64,000 nt of DNA from Pandoraea faecigallinarum (GCF_001029105.3 NZ_CP011807.3:1488001-1552000); one strand, 5' to 3'; positions 27,434 to 39,474 are shown, counted from the stretch's first letter. A program made the numbers and translations. Notes: a model not told the origin generated them from the sequence alone.

Positions 27434-28567
27434 ATGGATTTCTTTACCGAAGACCAACGCATGATTCGCGACATGGCGCGCGCTTTTTCCCGCGAGCAAC
27501 TCGCACCGAACGCCTCGCAGTGGGACAAGGACTGCGCGCTGCCCGACGCCATGGTCGCGCAGATGGGCGAACTGGGATTGCTCGGCATGATGGTGCCCGA
27601 GCAATACGGCGGCTCGTACACGGACTACACCGCATATGCTCTCGCGATGGAGGAGATCGCGGCCGGTTGCGCATCGACGGCCACCATGATGTCCGTTCAC
27701 AACTCTGTCGGATGTGCGCCGATCCTGAAATTCGGTACGGATGCGCAACGCGGGCACTGGCTGCCGGATCTGGCGGCGGGCCGGAAGATCGGCGCGTTCT
27801 GTCTGACCGAGCCGCAGGCGGGCTCCGAGGCGAGTAATCTGAAAACGCGGGCCGAGCGCCGGGGCGGCAAGTGGGTGCTCAACGGCAGCAAGCAATTCGT
27901 GACGAACGGCAAACGCGCGGCGGTCGCCATCGTGTTTGCCGTGACGGACCCCGCTGCCGGCAAGCGCGGCATTTCGGCGTTCATCGTGCCCACGGACACC
28001 CCGGGGTTCGAAGTCGGGCCTCCCGAGCACAAGCTGGGTATCCGCGCGTCGGACACGTGTCCGATTACGCTCGTCGACTGTGAGCTCGGCGACGACGCCA
28101 TGCTCGGCGAACCGGGGCAGGGACTGAAGATCGCGCTGTCGAACCTGGAGGGCGGGCGCATCGGCATTGCGGCGCTCGCGCTCGGCGTGGCGCGTGCGGC
28201 ATTCGAAGCGGCGTTGCAATATGCGAACGAGCGACAGCAATTCGGCAAGCCGATTCGTGAGCATCAAAGCGTCGCGAACATGCTCGCCGACATGACGACA
28301 CGGATCAATGCGGCGCGCTTTCTCATTCTTCACGCAGCGGCGTTGCGCACGCAGGGATTGCCGTGCCTGTCGGAGGCGTCGCAGGCGAAGCTCTTCGCGT
28401 CCGAACTGGCCGAGTGGGTGTGCACCCATGCGATCCAGATTCACGGGGGGTACGGTTATCTCGAAGATTATCCGGTCGAGCGCTACTACCGCGATGCACG
28501 CATCACGCAGATCTACGAAGGCACCAGCGAGATCCAGCGTCAGGTCATCGCGCGTGCACTCGATTGA
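27434..28567 (+). CDS. Acyl-CoA dehydrogenase (short/branched chain, isobutyryl-CoA type)
   Basis: 377 residues. Family signatures: [15 protein letters not shown] in the middle domain, [19 protein letters not shown], and [16 protein letters not shown] at the C-terminus. Electrons go to ETF, encoded at 15.2 kb. The start at 27434 has AGGAGG five bases upstream; an ATG at 27416 does not. The next gene encodes 3-hydroxyisobutyryl-CoA hydrolase, so isobutyryl-CoA from valine is the likely substrate, though the enoyl-CoA hydratase of that path is not here. Confidence 0.92.
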   Translation: MDFFTEDQRMIRDMARAFSREQLAPNASQWDKDCALPDAMVAQMGELGLLGMMVPEQYGGSYTDYTAYALAMEEIAAGCASTATMMSVHNSVGCAPILKFGTDAQRGHWLPDLAAGRKIGAFCLTEPQAGSEASNLKTRAERRGGKWVLNGSKQFVTNGKRAAVAIVFAVTDPAAGKRGISAFIVPTDTPGFEVGPPEHKLGIRASDTCPITLVDCELGDDAMLGEPGQGLKIALSNLEGGRIGIAALALGVARAAFEAALQYANERQQFGKPIREHQSVANMLADMTTRINAARFLILHAAALRTQGLPCLSEASQAKLFASELAEWVCTHAIQIHGGYGYLEDYPVERYYRDARITQIYEGTSEIQRQVIARALD

Positions 28568-28623
28568 ACGCCAGTCGCATCTCTCGTTTCTCCCCTCTCG
28601 TTTTCGCATCAGGAGAAAGGCCA

Positions 28624-29868
28624 GTGAACTTGCACGACAGCGCGCGCGAAACGCAGGACGAAGTGTTGTTCGAGGTGACGAACGGCTTCGGTGTGATCAC
28701 GCTCAACCGGCCGAAAGCGCTTAACGCGATAACGCACGGGATGGTGCGGGCCATGTGGCAACAACTCGGTGCATGGGCCGAGGATCCTGCGGTGCTGGCC
28801 GTGCTGATCGAGGGCGCGGGCGAAAAGGCATTTTGCGCCGGCGGCGACGTTCGGGCGCTGTACGAAAGCCGGGTGAATCATGCCGATCGCCATCAGGCGT
28901 TCTTCATCGACGAATATCGGCTCGACTATTTGATTCACCGATATCCGAAGCCGTATATCGCGCTGATGGATGGCATCGTGATGGGCGGGGGGATGGGCGT
29001 GGCGCAGGGGGCGGCGCTGCGCATCGTGACGGACCGCACGCGTCTGGCCATGCCCGAGACCGGCATCGGGCTGTTCCCGGATGTCGGTGCCAGCTGGTTC
29101 CTTGGGCACCTCGCGCCCACGCTCGCGCGCTATCTTGGTCTTTGTGGCACAACGATCACCGCCGCCGATGCGCTGTACTGTGGTCTGGCAGATGTCTGGC
29201 TCGACGGCGAGGGCTGCGCGCGATTGCGTGAGATGCTGCGTCGGTTCGACTGGTGCGAGGTGACGGCTGAGGCGGTGGCTGGGGCAGCGGGCGAGACCAG
29301 CGCAACAAGGGATGCGAGGGATGTAAGGGACGTGAGGGAAGCGAGCAATGCGATGCGCCGGAACGATCGCAATCGCGTTATCGACGCCACGCGTGTGCTC
29401 GATGCCCTGCGCGCTGCGATTCTGCCGCTTGGCCGGACGTCGACGGACGCGGCGCCGCTGGCCGGTGTCAGGGCCACGCTCGACAAACATTTCAGCGCGC
29501 TGGATGTGCCGGGTATCGTGGCGTCACTACGCGCAGACACGGACGACCCGTGGGCCGCCGAGACCCTCGCCCTGCTGCAACAGCGCTCGCCACTCAGTCT
29601 GTGCGTGACCGACCGGCAGTTGCAGAAGGGGCGACGCCTCGATCTGGCCGACGCGTTCCGCATGGAACTGGTGCTGGGCCATCACGCATTTGCGTCGGGC
29701 GATTTCGTCGAAGGCGTTCGCGCGCTGCTGATCGACAAGGACAAACAGCCGCGCTGGCGCTATCGCACGCTCGCCGACGTTCCCGTTGCGCAAGTCGATG
29801 CGTTCTTCGTCTCGCCGTGGGCCGAAGGGGCGCATCCGCTCGAAGCCTTGGGCAGCGGCGGGCGGTAG
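28624..29868 (+). CDS. 3-hydroxyisobutyryl-CoA hydrolase (enoyl-CoA hydratase/isomerase family)
   Basis: 414 residues in the crotonase fold. The oxyanion-hole segments EKAFCAGGDVRALYE and MGGGMGVAQGA, and the catalytic PETGIGLFPDVGASWFL, are those of 3-hydroxyisobutyryl-CoA hydrolases of valine catabolism. GTG start with AGGAGA upstream. It is longer than typical members because of an insertion near residues 220-260, part of which is encoded by four 9-bp units (29308-29343). It follows the dehydrogenase by 56 bases and is likely co-transcribed. Confidence 0.88.
   Translation: MNLHDSARETQDEVLFEVTNGFGVITLNRPKALNAITHGMVRAMWQQLGAWAEDPAVLAVLIEGAGEKAFCAGGDVRALYESRVNHADRHQAFFIDEYRLDYLIHRYPKPYIALMDGIVMGGGMGVAQGAALRIVTDRTRLAMPETGIGLFPDVGASWFLGHLAPTLARYLGLCGTTITAADALYCGLADVWLDGEGCARLREMLRRFDWCEVTAEAVAGAAGETSATRDARDVRDVREASNAMRRNDRNRVIDATRVLDALRAAILPLGRTSTDAAPLAGVRATLDKHFSALDVPGIVASLRADTDDPWAAETLALLQQRSPLSLCVTDRQLQKGRRLDLADAFRMELVLGHHAFASGDFVEGVRALLIDKDKQPRWRYRTLADVPVAQVDAFFVSPWAEGAHPLEALGSGGR
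29308..29343 (+). repeat. Four-unit 9-bp array inside the hydrolase gene
   Basis: Units AGGGATGCG, AGGGATGTA, AGGGACGTG, AGGGAAGCG, in frame, giving a RDxRDxRDxRE-like stretch in a family-variable loop. Confidence 0.7.
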
Positions 29869-29912
29869 CGGCGGCATGGGCCGTCGGGCACGAACAGGCA
29901 CGGCGAGACCGG

Positions 29913-29938
29913 CGAAGCATCGGCGCATCGATGCTTCG
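29913..29938. terminator. Hairpin adjoining the 8-bp array
   Basis: CGAAGCATCG (29913-29922), loop GCGCAT, CGATGCTTCG (29929-29938): a perfect 10-bp stem ending two bases before the repeat array. No U-tract. It may end or protect the upstream mRNA. Confidence 0.5.
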
Positions 29939-29939
29939 A

Positions 29940-30123
29940 GGCATCGGGGCACGACGGCACCACGGCACCACGGCATCGGGGCATCGGGGCATCGGGGCAT
30001 CACGGCATTACGGCATCACGGCACCACGGCCCCACGGCCCCACGGCATCACGGCATCACGGCATCACGGCACCACGGCACCACGGCATCACGGCACCACG
30101 GCACCACGGCACCACGGCATCAA
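29940..30123. repeat. 8-bp tandem repeat array, 23 contiguous units
   Basis: Consensus GGCAYCAC. Counting from 29940 to 30123 gives exactly 23 head-to-tail 8-bp units with no gaps; variants are GGCATCGG (four), GGCCCCAC (two), GGCATTAC, GGCACGAC and GGCATCAA. It is not a CRISPR, as there are no spacers. Variants are clustered, as expected from slippage and local duplication. It lies between a hydrolase gene and yggT and is likely length-variable between strains. Confidence 0.95.
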
Positions 30124-30299
30124 GACAGCCCGGCATTCAAGGCATCAAGGCATCGTCACGTGTGGCAACGCCTGTGACGGAACGACAGGCCAACAGGCCG
30201 ACAGGCGCAACGGGATGCGACGCAAGGGAGATTGAACTCGGCCCAACGCATGCGACAATGCCGGTTTTGCGGGGGACCGCACAATCCGTTGGAGTCCAG

Positions 30300-30857
30300 A
30301 TGCTCGTCGAAATTGCCCGTCTGCTGCTAGACCTCGTCTTCTCGCTATTCGGCGCCTTGTTGCTATTACGTGTGTGGATGCAGGCGACTCGGCTGCCCCC
30401 GCGTAATCCGCTCTCGCAAGGCGTGTTCCAGTTCACCAACTGGATCGTGTTGCCACTGCGGCGTATCGTGCCGGGCGTGGGGGGAATCGACTGGGCTTGC
30501 GTGATCGGCGCATGGCTTGCGGCCATTGCCTATCTGGTGCTCATCACTGCGGTGGTGGGGGTGTCGCCGGTCTCGGTGTTCCCGCGTGGCTTGCTCGTGG
30601 CGCTGGTACTGGTGGCCAAGTGGGGCGCGAATCTGGTGATGTGGCTCACGCTGCTCATGGCGGTGCTGTCATGGGTGAATCCCCGTGCGACCGCCATGCC
30701 GATTCTCCAACACCTGCTCGATCCGCTGCTGCGTCCCATCCGCCGTGTCATTCCGATGGTCGGCGGCTTCGATCTGTCGCCGCTGGGACTCTTCCTGCTG
30801 ATGCAGATTCTGCTGATCGTGCTCGCGCGCTTAAGCCTGTTTTTCGCGACCCTCTGA
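30300..30857 (+). CDS. yggT: YggT family membrane protein
   Basis: 185 residues with two tandem YGGT domains, each a pair of membrane helices around an amphipathic stretch (FTNWIVLPLRRIVPGVGGIDW and LLDPLLRPIRRVIPMVGGFDL are the two copies of the signature). Homologues are linked to osmotic-stress tolerance and cell division but biochemical function is unsettled. GGAG five bases before the ATG. Its last 27 bases overlap the 3' end of a convergent gene. Confidence 0.9.
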   Translation: MLVEIARLLLDLVFSLFGALLLLRVWMQATRLPPRNPLSQGVFQFTNWIVLPLRRIVPGVGGIDWACVIGAWLAAIAYLVLITAVVGVSPVSVFPRGLLVALVLVAKWGANLVMWLTLLMAVLSWVNPRATAMPILQHLLDPLLRPIRRVIPMVGGFDLSPLGLFLLMQILLIVLARLSLFFATL

Positions 30858-31253
30858 GGCATCGGCAGGCAGCGCGGCTGCCTGCTCCAACCCGGAGGCG
30901 TCCTGAACCCGTCCGGAAGTCCGACCCGATGCAGCCTGTCTCGGCGCCCCGGCAACTTCCATCTGTCCGGCAGCCGGACTTCTCATCTCGTGGCCCACGC
31001 TCCCCGTGGGCCTCATCGACAGGCGCGGCGCCTTCACGCGCTCGCCGCCCGAACGCTCCAGTCCCAGACGTTGCAATACACGATGACCGTCTTCGGTCAC
31101 GCTCACTTTCGTTTGTCCCTTATCCACCGCCACATCGACGAGGCGCGCTTGCGCCAGCGCGGCGAGATCGGGCGATTCGAGCGCATCGGCGTCGATAGGG
31201 CCAAGGGAGGCGGCCGCCAGCAGCAGCGTGGCGATTTCATGCGGGCTCAGCAT
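30831..31253 (-). CDS. Conserved hypothetical protein, 140 residues
   Basis: Start at the second ATG (31253), seven bases from AGGAG; the ATG at 31259 is too close. Residues 1-70 look like a small winged-helix or MarR-like domain (LSPHEIATLLLAAASLGP, ALAQARLVDV, KVSVTEDGHRVLQRLGL); the remainder is a Ser/Gly/Ala-rich disordered tail. No recognised family. The 3' end overlaps yggT by 27 bases on the opposite strand. Confidence 0.6.
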   Translation of the reverse strand: MLSPHEIATLLLAAASLGPIDADALESPDLAALAQARLVDVAVDKGQTKVSVTEDGHRVLQRLGLERSGGERVKAPRLSMRPTGSVGHEMRSPAAGQMEVAGAPRQAASGRTSGRVQDASGLEQAAALPADASEGREKQA

Positions 31254-31726
31254 GGTCATGCTCCTTGAGGCGAATTGCGTTCACGTCGACGTAATCAGGG
31301 TAGTGGGCAGATGTAAGCCCACGACTACGCCATGTTTACTGCCCGTTACGACTCACCTCCGACCAAGCCTCCCCAGGCGGTCCTGTCACTGTCCTGTGAA
31401 TCTGTTGTTGCCCGACGTGTTTCCTGACGCATTGCTTCGTGCGACGCGCCGGTCCGACATCCACCGGCAGCGAAACAGTACTTCGGCGTACTTCAGCATC
31501 GGATCGCAACGCCTCCGGCAAGTTCGTGCATTCGGGTTTCCCCTAGTATGCCCGCTCATGACGTATGGCGGTCGCCCATCCCCCTTGTTTTGACAGGGTT
31601 TGTCGCGCACGGATGGGAAGTCGCGCGCCGTGCCGCGCGTCTCGTGGCGTTTGAACTATTTTTTTTCTTTTGACGGGGTGCTGATGAAAATATACTTTCC
31701 TTCACTCTGAAGGATTACCGCCATCC
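31254..31726. other. Intergenic region before rpiR operon
   Basis: 473 bases. Contents: hairpin GTGGGC-N8-GCCCAC at 31303-31322, a long featureless middle, and the rpiR promoter region (31670-31714). No small ORF or RNA is convincing. Confidence 0.5.
31669..31714 (+). promoter_or_regulatory. rpiR operon promoter and palindromes
   Basis: TTGACG and TATACT (31691-31696) form a sigma-70-like pair with a slightly short spacing of about 15 bp. GAAAATATACTTTC (31686-31699), a GAAA-N6-TTTC palindrome, covers the -10, and a perfect TCCTTCA-CTC-TGAAGGA palindrome (31698-31714) follows at the predicted start. RpiR-family regulators often bind GAAA/TTTC-type palindromes, so autoregulation is likely. 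Confidence 0.6.
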
Positions 31727-32866
31727 ATGATCGACGCCGACTCGTTGCCCGCCGATTTGCCGCTCACTGAGCGGATCGTGCGCGCCATGCCCGAACTGAC
31801 GCCTGCGCAACAACGCATGGCGGCGTTTGTGCTCGACAACACGTTTCGTGCGGCGACCATGCGTATCGATGAGTTTGCCGATGCCGTCGGCGTCTCGCTC
31901 GCGACGGTCAACCGGTTCGCACGCGCGCTCGGGTTCGACGGTTACCCGCAATGCCGCGCGGCGATGGTGCGCGGTTACGAGGCGACGCTCGCGCCGATCG
32001 AAAGTCTGCGCACGAGCAAGGCTCAGGCGAGCGCCAGTGCCGACGTGATGGCGGCCTCGCTGGCGCAGGCCGTCGAGAATCTGGACTGGACGCGTCGTGC
32101 GCTTGACGCCGGGACATGCGAGCGCGCCATCGAATCGATCTTGCAGGCCCACCGCATCTACGTGCTGGGCCTTGGCGCCAGCGGTTACCTCGCGGGTCTG
32201 TTGCATCACGGCCTCGATCCGTATTGCGAAAACGTGCAATCGGTTGTCGGGGCGGGCGGCTCGACGCATGCCGCACGTCAGCTTTTCAAGCTGCGTGAGG
32301 GCGATCTCGTGATCGCGCTGGGCTTCCCGCGCTATGTGTCCGACACTGTGACCCTGTGTCGCCGTCTGCGCGGACGCGGCGTTTCCGTGATGGTGCTCAC
32401 CGACAGTCCCACATCGCCATTGGCCCCACTGGGCGACATTGTGATCTTCGTGCGTAGCAAGCCGCGTCTGTCGAGCAATTCCGAAGCAAGTGTGCTGGCA
32501 ATGATCGACGCGATTTGCGACGCCGTCGCCCAACGTGCCAAACACGCCGTCGATCGCGCGACCGAACTGACCGATTTCCTGTTGCCGTGGCTGGACTCGG
32601 CGTCGTTGAGCGCCCCCGGTGCGCCGAACGCGCCAGCCAATGCGGCGGCCTCGGGGCGTGTGGTCACACCGCGACGCAGCGTCGGGACGGCGGCGGCCAG
32701 TGCCACCGCAACGGCACTCTCGAGTGCGGCGGCTGCGGCGACGGCCGCCATACCAGGAATCCCGAACCCGGCCCATCAGGGCGCCCCCCGTCATGTAGCG
32801 AGCACGGCGTCCGGCACATCGTTTGCCGGTATGGCCGGGCAGGACAGAAAGGACAAAGCATCATGA
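31727..32866 (+). CDS. RpiR-family transcriptional regulator
   Basis: 379 residues: N-terminal HTH_6 domain (about 10-85, with RIDEFADAVGVSLATVNRFAR), SIS sugar/peptide-phosphate-binding domain (about 120-260, with YVLGLGASGYLAGLL), then an unusual 90-residue Ala/Pro/Ser-rich tail. RpiR proteins such as MurR sense phosphosugars, including cell-wall derivatives. It is the first gene of a peptide-scavenging operon and overlaps iaaA by ATGA. The tail is absent from standard family members and is probably disordered. Confidence 0.9.
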   Translation: MIDADSLPADLPLTERIVRAMPELTPAQQRMAAFVLDNTFRAATMRIDEFADAVGVSLATVNRFARALGFDGYPQCRAAMVRGYEATLAPIESLRTSKAQASASADVMAASLAQAVENLDWTRRALDAGTCERAIESILQAHRIYVLGLGASGYLAGLLHHGLDPYCENVQSVVGAGGSTHAARQLFKLREGDLVIALGFPRYVSDTVTLCRRLRGRGVSVMVLTDSPTSPLAPLGDIVIFVRSKPRLSSNSEASVLAMIDAICDAVAQRAKHAVDRATELTDFLLPWLDSASLSAPGAPNAPANAAASGRVVTPRRSVGTAAASATATALSSAAAAATAAIPGIPNPAHQGAPRHVASTASGTSFAGMAGQDRKDKAS

Positions 32867-33819
32867 GTCACGCCCCACGCGCGGTCATCGCCATTCACGG
32901 CGGCGCCGGAACGATCAGTCGCGATACGTCGCCCGAAGAGCTCAAGGCTTATCACGAGGCCCTCGCCGACGTGCTGCGCGCCGCTCAGGCGGTGCTCGCC
33001 GCAGGCGGCTCGGCGCTGGACGCGGTGACCGAAGCCGTGCGCCACCTCGAAGACTGTCCGCGCTTTAATGCCGGACGCGGCGCCGTGTTCACACACGAAG
33101 GTACGCACGAACTCGATGCCGCCATCATGGACGGCGCCACGCTCGACGCCGGTGCCATCGCGTGCGTGCATCGTGTGCGCAACCCGATTCTCGCTGCCCG
33201 CTCGGTGCTCGAGCGCAGCGCGCACGTGCTGCTCGTGGGCGAAGGCGCGGAAGCGTTTGCCGCCGCGAACGGTGCGCAACTCGTGGAGCCCGAGTACTTT
33301 TTCACCGAGGCGCGATACGCGCAGTTGCAGCGCGCGCTTGCCGATGCTGCCGTCGCACTCGATCACGACATGCCGCTCAGGAAGGAGCCGATCGATCCGG
33401 ACAGCAAGTTCGGCACGGTCGGCGCGGTGGCGTGCGACATGCACGGGCACGTGGCCGCGGCGACCTCAACGGGGGGGATGACGAACAAGGCCGTTGGTCG
33501 CGTGGGCGATTCGCCGCTGATCGGCGCCGGCTGCTATGCGAACGACGCAACGGCTGCCGTCTCGGCGACGGGCACGGGCGAGGCGTTCATCCGGGCTGTC
33601 GCCTGCTACGAAGTGAGCGCGTTGATGGCGTACGCCGGCTTGTCGCTGAACGACGCCGCCGAGCGCGTGATCCGCGAGCGGTTGCCGCGCGTGAACGGCC
33701 GCGGCGGCCTGATCGCGGTGGACGCGCAGGGCAATGTGGCGCTGCCGTTCAACACCGAAGGGATGTATCGCGGCGTGGCCCGCGTGGGCGAGACGCCGGT
33801 GACGGCCATTCACGAGTGA
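32863..33819 (+). CDS. iaaA: Isoaspartyl peptidase / L-asparaginase
   Basis: 318-residue Ntn-hydrolase precursor that cleaves itself before Thr185 (in GTVGAVACD) to expose the nucleophile; later TGTGEAFIRAV and the GRGAV element near residue 70 complete the family pattern. It hydrolyses isoaspartyl dipeptides and asparagine in the cytoplasm. Start overlaps the rpiR stop (ATGA). In E. coli iaaA also precedes gsiABCD, so the arrangement is ancient. Confidence 0.93.
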   Translation: MSHAPRAVIAIHGGAGTISRDTSPEELKAYHEALADVLRAAQAVLAAGGSALDAVTEAVRHLEDCPRFNAGRGAVFTHEGTHELDAAIMDGATLDAGAIACVHRVRNPILAARSVLERSAHVLLVGEGAEAFAAANGAQLVEPEYFFTEARYAQLQRALADAAVALDHDMPLRKEPIDPDSKFGTVGAVACDMHGHVAAATSTGGMTNKAVGRVGDSPLIGAGCYANDATAAVSATGTGEAFIRAVACYEVSALMAYAGLSLNDAAERVIRERLPRVNGRGGLIAVDAQGNVALPFNTEGMYRGVARVGETPVTAIHE

Positions 33820-33872
33820 GCCAGGGCGCCCCCGGTACCGGATTGTGCAAGTGAAGATGAGTGAGGACAGGC

Positions 33873-35759
<1,887 letters not shown>

Positions 35760-35938
35760 TGGACGAAGGCATCCGGTGTCCCCGCGGCACGAAAGGCCGG
35801 GCAGGTTTCATGCAGTGTCAGGCAGTCATTAGCAGTTTGCGCAGTTGCAAGTCTTTGTAGTCACCATAATGCCCGCCAAGTGGCGCAGTCGAACGACTCG
35901 CCCGCGGCGACCCCGTCAGACCAGAAGGAGAAAGACAG

Positions 35939-37498
35939 ATGTCGAAAAACGTTTTGTTGGGCGCTCGCTGGAAAACCGCGCTTGCGTCCGTCGCTGTGGC
36001 GTCCGCCGTGTTCGGCGCCGCCCCGGCGTTCGCCGCCAAGGATGTCGTGATGGCCGTGCAGTCGACCTTCACGACGATGGACCCGTACGACGCGAACGAC
36101 ACGCTGTCGCAGGCTGTCGCGAAGTCGTTCTACGAAGGCATGTTCGGTTTCGACAAGGACATGAAGCTCGTGAACGTGCTGGCCGAAAGCTACACGGTCT
36201 CGCCGGACGGTCTCGTCTACACGATCAAGCTCAAGCCGGGGGTGAAGTTCCAGGATGGCACGAACTTCGACGCCGCCGCCGTGAAGGCAAACTTCGACCG
36301 CGTGACGAATCCGGACAACAAGCTCAAGCGCTACAACCTGTACAAGGAAATCGCCAAGACGGAAGTCGTCGATCCGCACACGGTGAAATTCACGTTGAAG
36401 GAAGCGTTCTCGCCGTTCATCAACACGCTGGCCCACCCGTCGGCCGTAATCATTTCGCCCGAAGCGCTCAAGAAGTACGGCAAGGACATCGCCTCGCATC
36501 CGGTCGGCACCGGCCCGTTCGAGTTCGTCGAATGGAACCGTACCGATTACGTGAAGGTGAAGAAGTTCGACGGCTACTGGAAGAAGGGCTATCCGAAGGT
36601 GGACACGATCACCTTCAAGCCGGTCGTGGACAACAACACGCGTGCAGCCGTCATGCAGACGGGCGAAGCGGGCTTCGCCTTCCCTGTGCCGTATGAACAG
36701 GCCGACGGCCTGAAGGCCAGCGGCAAGGTCGACGTGATCGCCGGTCCGTCGATCATTCAGCGCTACGTGAGCTTCAACACGAAGCAAAAGCCGTTCGACG
36801 ACGTCCGTGTGCGTCAGGCCATCAACTACGCCATCAACAAGGAAGCGCTGGTGAAGGTGGCTTTCGCGGGCTACGCCACGCCGGCCGACGGTGTGGTGCC
36901 CAAGGGTGTGGACTACGCGGTCAAGACCGGGCCGTGGCCGTACAACCCGGCCAAGGCCCGGGAATTGCTCAAGGAAGCCGGTTACCCGAACGGTTTCGAG
37001 ACCACGCTGTGGTCGGCCTACACGTACACCACGGCCCAGAAGGTGATTCAGTTCGTGCAGCAGCAACTGGCGCAGGTCGGCATCAAGGCGCAGGTTCGCG
37101 CCCTGGAAGCCGGTCAGCGTGTCGAACTCGTCGAGTCGGCCCCGGACCCCGAGAAGGCCCCGGTGCGCATGTACTACGTGGGCTGGTCGTCCTCGACGGG
37201 CGAAGCCGACTGGGCGCTGCGCCCGCTGCTGAGCTCGGAGTCGTTCCCGCCGAAGCTCTTCAACACCGCGTACTACAAGAACGAGGCGGTCGACGCCGAC
37301 TTCAGCAAGGCGCTGCTCACGACCGACCGTGCCGAGAAGACGAAGCTGTACACCGACGCACAACAGAAGATCTGGAACGACGCGCCGTGGGCGTTCCTCG
37401 TGACGGAAAAGCTGCTGTACGCACGTAACAAGAACCTGACGGGCGTGTACACGATGCCCGACGGCTCGTTCAACTTTACCGACATCTCGATGAAGTGA
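35939..37498 (+). CDS. gsiB: Peptide ABC transporter substrate-binding protein
   Basis: 519 residues with a signal peptide ending AAPAFA before AKDVVMAVQ; no lipobox, so a soluble periplasmic protein. SBP_bac_5 fold with [15 protein letters not shown] near the mature N-terminus. Binds the peptide and delivers it to GsiCD. AAGGAG lies before its ATG. It is separated by 180 bases from gsiA and by 106 bases from gsiC, the latter gap holding a strong hairpin. Confidence 0.92.
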   Translation: MSKNVLLGARWKTALASVAVASAVFGAAPAFAAKDVVMAVQSTFTTMDPYDANDTLSQAVAKSFYEGMFGFDKDMKLVNVLAESYTVSPDGLVYTIKLKPGVKFQDGTNFDAAAVKANFDRVTNPDNKLKRYNLYKEIAKTEVVDPHTVKFTLKEAFSPFINTLAHPSAVIISPEALKKYGKDIASHPVGTGPFEFVEWNRTDYVKVKKFDGYWKKGYPKVDTITFKPVVDNNTRAAVMQTGEAGFAFPVPYEQADGLKASGKVDVIAGPSIIQRYVSFNTKQKPFDDVRVRQAINYAINKEALVKVAFAGYATPADGVVPKGVDYAVKTGPWPYNPAKARELLKEAGYPNGFETTLWSAYTYTTAQKVIQFVQQQLAQVGIKAQVRALEAGQRVELVESAPDPEKAPVRMYYVGWSSSTGEADWALRPLLSSESFPPKLFNTAYYKNEAVDADFSKALLTTDRAEKTKLYTDAQQKIWNDAPWAFLVTEKLLYARNKNLTGVYTMPDGSFNFTDISMK

Positions 37499-37530
37499 TC
37501 GACGGCGCCATCGGCGAAGTCGATGTTCCT

Positions 37531-37558
37531 CGCGCCGCCGGCTCCGGCTGGCGGCGCG
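37531..37558 (+). other. Intra-operon hairpin between gsiB and gsiC
   Basis: CGCGCCGCC (37531-37539), 10-base loop, GGCGGCGCG (37550-37558): perfect 9-bp GC stem, no U-tract. Such hairpins after binding-protein genes block 3' exonucleases and raise binding-protein mRNA over permease mRNA. Confidence 0.65.
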
Positions 37559-37604
37559 CTCTACCGCAAGACATGGTTTTGGCAAGACGTTCGGCAAGAT
37601 TGCG

Positions 37605-38525
37605 ATGCTCAATTACTTTCTCAAACGGCTGCTCGGCCTGATCCCCACGCTGCTCATCGTGGCCGTGCTGGTGTTCGCGTTCGTGCACATGTTGCCGGGC
37701 GATCCGGCGCGTCTGGCGGCAGGGCCGCAGGCGGACGAGGCGACCGTTGCACTCGTGCGTCAGGATCTCGGCCTCGACAAGCCGTTGCTCACCCAGTTCA
37801 CGACGTTCATCACGCACGCGGTGCGCGGTAACTTCGGGCTGTCGATGCGCAGCAAGCAACCGGTGTCGGAAGAAATTGCCAGCCGTTTCCTGCCCACGCT
37901 GTGGCTTACGCTGGTCAGCATGATCTGGTCGGTGCTGATCGGCATGGGCCTTGGGGTGGCGTCCGCCGTGTGGCGCAACCGCTGGCCCGACCGGCTGGGC
38001 ATGACGTTCGCGGTCTCGGGGATCTCGTTCCCGGCATTCGCTCTGGGCATGCTGCTCATGCAGATTTTCTCGGTGCAGCTCGGCTGGTTGCCGACCATCG
38101 GCGCCGATTCGTGGAAGAGTTACATCCTGCCCTCGATCACGCTGGGCGCGGCCGTGGCCGCCGTGATGGCGCGCTTTACCCGCTCGGCGTTCGTCGAAGT
38201 GCTGCACGAGGACTTCGTGCGCACCGCGCGGGCGAAAGGCCTGAACGAGATGCACGTGGTGTTCAAGCATGCCCTGCGCAACGCCATGATCCCCGTGGTC
38301 ACCATGATGGGCTTGCAGTTCGGTTTTCTGCTCGGCGGCTCGATCGTCGTCGAGGTGGTGTTCAACTGGCCCGGGCTCGGACGCCTGCTGATCGACTCGG
38401 TCGAGATGCGCGACTATCCGGTGATTCAGGCGCTGGTGCTCCTGTTCTCGCTTGAGTTCATTCTGATCAACCTCGTGGTCGACGTGCTGTATGCCGTCAT
38501 CAACCCGACCATTCGCTACAAGTGA
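37605..38525 (+). CDS. gsiC: Peptide ABC transporter permease (DppB type)
   Basis: 306 residues, six membrane helices, with the permease EAA-type loop [25 protein letters not shown] near residues 205-230 that docks on the ATPase. [12 protein letters not shown] in the first periplasmic loop is typical of DppB/GsiC proteins. Overlaps or abuts gsiD. Confidence 0.93.
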   Translation: MLNYFLKRLLGLIPTLLIVAVLVFAFVHMLPGDPARLAAGPQADEATVALVRQDLGLDKPLLTQFTTFITHAVRGNFGLSMRSKQPVSEEIASRFLPTLWLTLVSMIWSVLIGMGLGVASAVWRNRWPDRLGMTFAVSGISFPAFALGMLLMQIFSVQLGWLPTIGADSWKSYILPSITLGAAVAAVMARFTRSAFVEVLHEDFVRTARAKGLNEMHVVFKHALRNAMIPVVTMMGLQFGFLLGGSIVVEVVFNWPGLGRLLIDSVEMRDYPVIQALVLLFSLEFILINLVVDVLYAVINPTIRYK

Positions 38526-38536
38526 GGCAAAGCACA

Positions 38537-39454
38537 ATGAGCGCAAGCCAACCCTCCACGCCGCCGGCCACGGTCAATGCGACGGCGGCCGCCAGCGGCA
38601 ATCGCGTGCGTACGCCGTGGCGCGAATTCTGGCGCAAATTCAAAAAGCAGCACATCGCGATGGTCGCCGGCGTATTCGTGCTGCTGCTGGTCGTTCTCGC
38701 GGTCCTCGCGCCGCACCTCGTGCCGTTCGATCCCGAGAATTTCTTCGACTACGACGCCCTGAACGCCGGTCCGTCGGCGAAGCACTGGTTCGGCGTGGAT
38801 TCGCTCGGCCGGGACATTTTCAGCCGTGTGCTCGCCGGCACGCGTATCTCGCTGGCGGCCGGCTTCGGCTCCGTGGCGTTGGGCGCCGTCATCGGTACGG
38901 TGCTCGGCCTGCTCGCCGGGTACTACGAAGGCTGGTGGGATCGCATCGTCATGCGCATCTCCGACGTGCTCTTCGCGTTTCCCGGCATTCTGCTCGCCAT
39001 CGGTGTGGTAGCGGTGCTGGGCAACGGCATGATCAACGTGATCGTGGCCGTGGCCATCTTCTCGATTCCGGCATTCGCCCGCCTCGTGCGCGGCAACACG
39101 CTGGTGCTCAAGCATCTGACGTATATCGAAGCAGCGCGCTCCATCGGTGCGTCTGACTGGACGATCATCATGCGGCACATTCTGCCGGGCACGGTGTCGT
39201 CCATCGTGGTGTACTTCTCGATGCGTATCGGCACGTCGATCATCACGGCCGCGAGCCTGTCGTTCCTCGGGCTGGGCGCACAGCCGCCCACGCCGGAATG
39301 GGGTGCGATGCTCAACGAGGCGCGCGCCGACATGGTCAACGCGCCGCACATCGCCATCTTCCCGAGTCTGGCCATTTTCCTGACCGTGCTCGCCTTCAAT
39401 CTGCTCGGCGACGGCCTGCGCGACGCGCTCGATCCGAAGCTCGACAGGCACTGA
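38537..39454 (+). CDS. gsiD: Peptide ABC transporter permease (DppC type)
   Basis: 305 residues from the ATG at 38537; a GTG at 38522 overlapping the gsiC stop is an alternative. An N-terminal cytoplasmic extension is followed by six helices, an OppC N-terminal domain ([19 protein letters not shown]) and the EAA loop around [22 protein letters not shown]. Forms the membrane channel with GsiC. Confidence 0.92.
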   Translation: MSASQPSTPPATVNATAAASGNRVRTPWREFWRKFKKQHIAMVAGVFVLLLVVLAVLAPHLVPFDPENFFDYDALNAGPSAKHWFGVDSLGRDIFSRVLAGTRISLAAGFGSVALGAVIGTVLGLLAGYYEGWWDRIVMRISDVLFAFPGILLAIGVVAVLGNGMINVIVAVAIFSIPAFARLVRGNTLVLKHLTYIEAARSIGASDWTIIMRHILPGTVSSIVVYFSMRIGTSIITAASLSFLGLGAQPPTPEWGAMLNEARADMVNAPHIAIFPSLAIFLTVLAFNLLGDGLRDALDPKLDRH

Positions 39455-39474
39455 TGCCCCCGCAGGAGCGAGAC

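Larger units (their letters stand above)
29869..30299. other. Repeat-filled intergenic region before yggT
   Basis: 431 bases containing a hairpin, the 23-copy 8-bp array and about 175 bases leading to yggT. Because the unit is 8 bp, three consecutive copies translate in every frame, so long spurious frames run through it. Confidence 0.8.

Noticed and set aside
29940..30123. CRISPR array
   Set aside because: Units are 8 bp, contiguous and without spacers; no cas genes in the window.
29550..30857. A 435-codon plus-strand frame that runs through the 8-bp array into yggT
   Set aside because: The array translates in all frames, so the frame is open by chance. The yggT start at 30300 with its own ribosome-binding site is better.
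35861..37612. A 583-codon minus-strand frame opposite gsiB
   Set aside because: Shadow frame rich in Arg, His, Val and Asp, with no recognisable domain; gsiB has a signal peptide and SBP fold.
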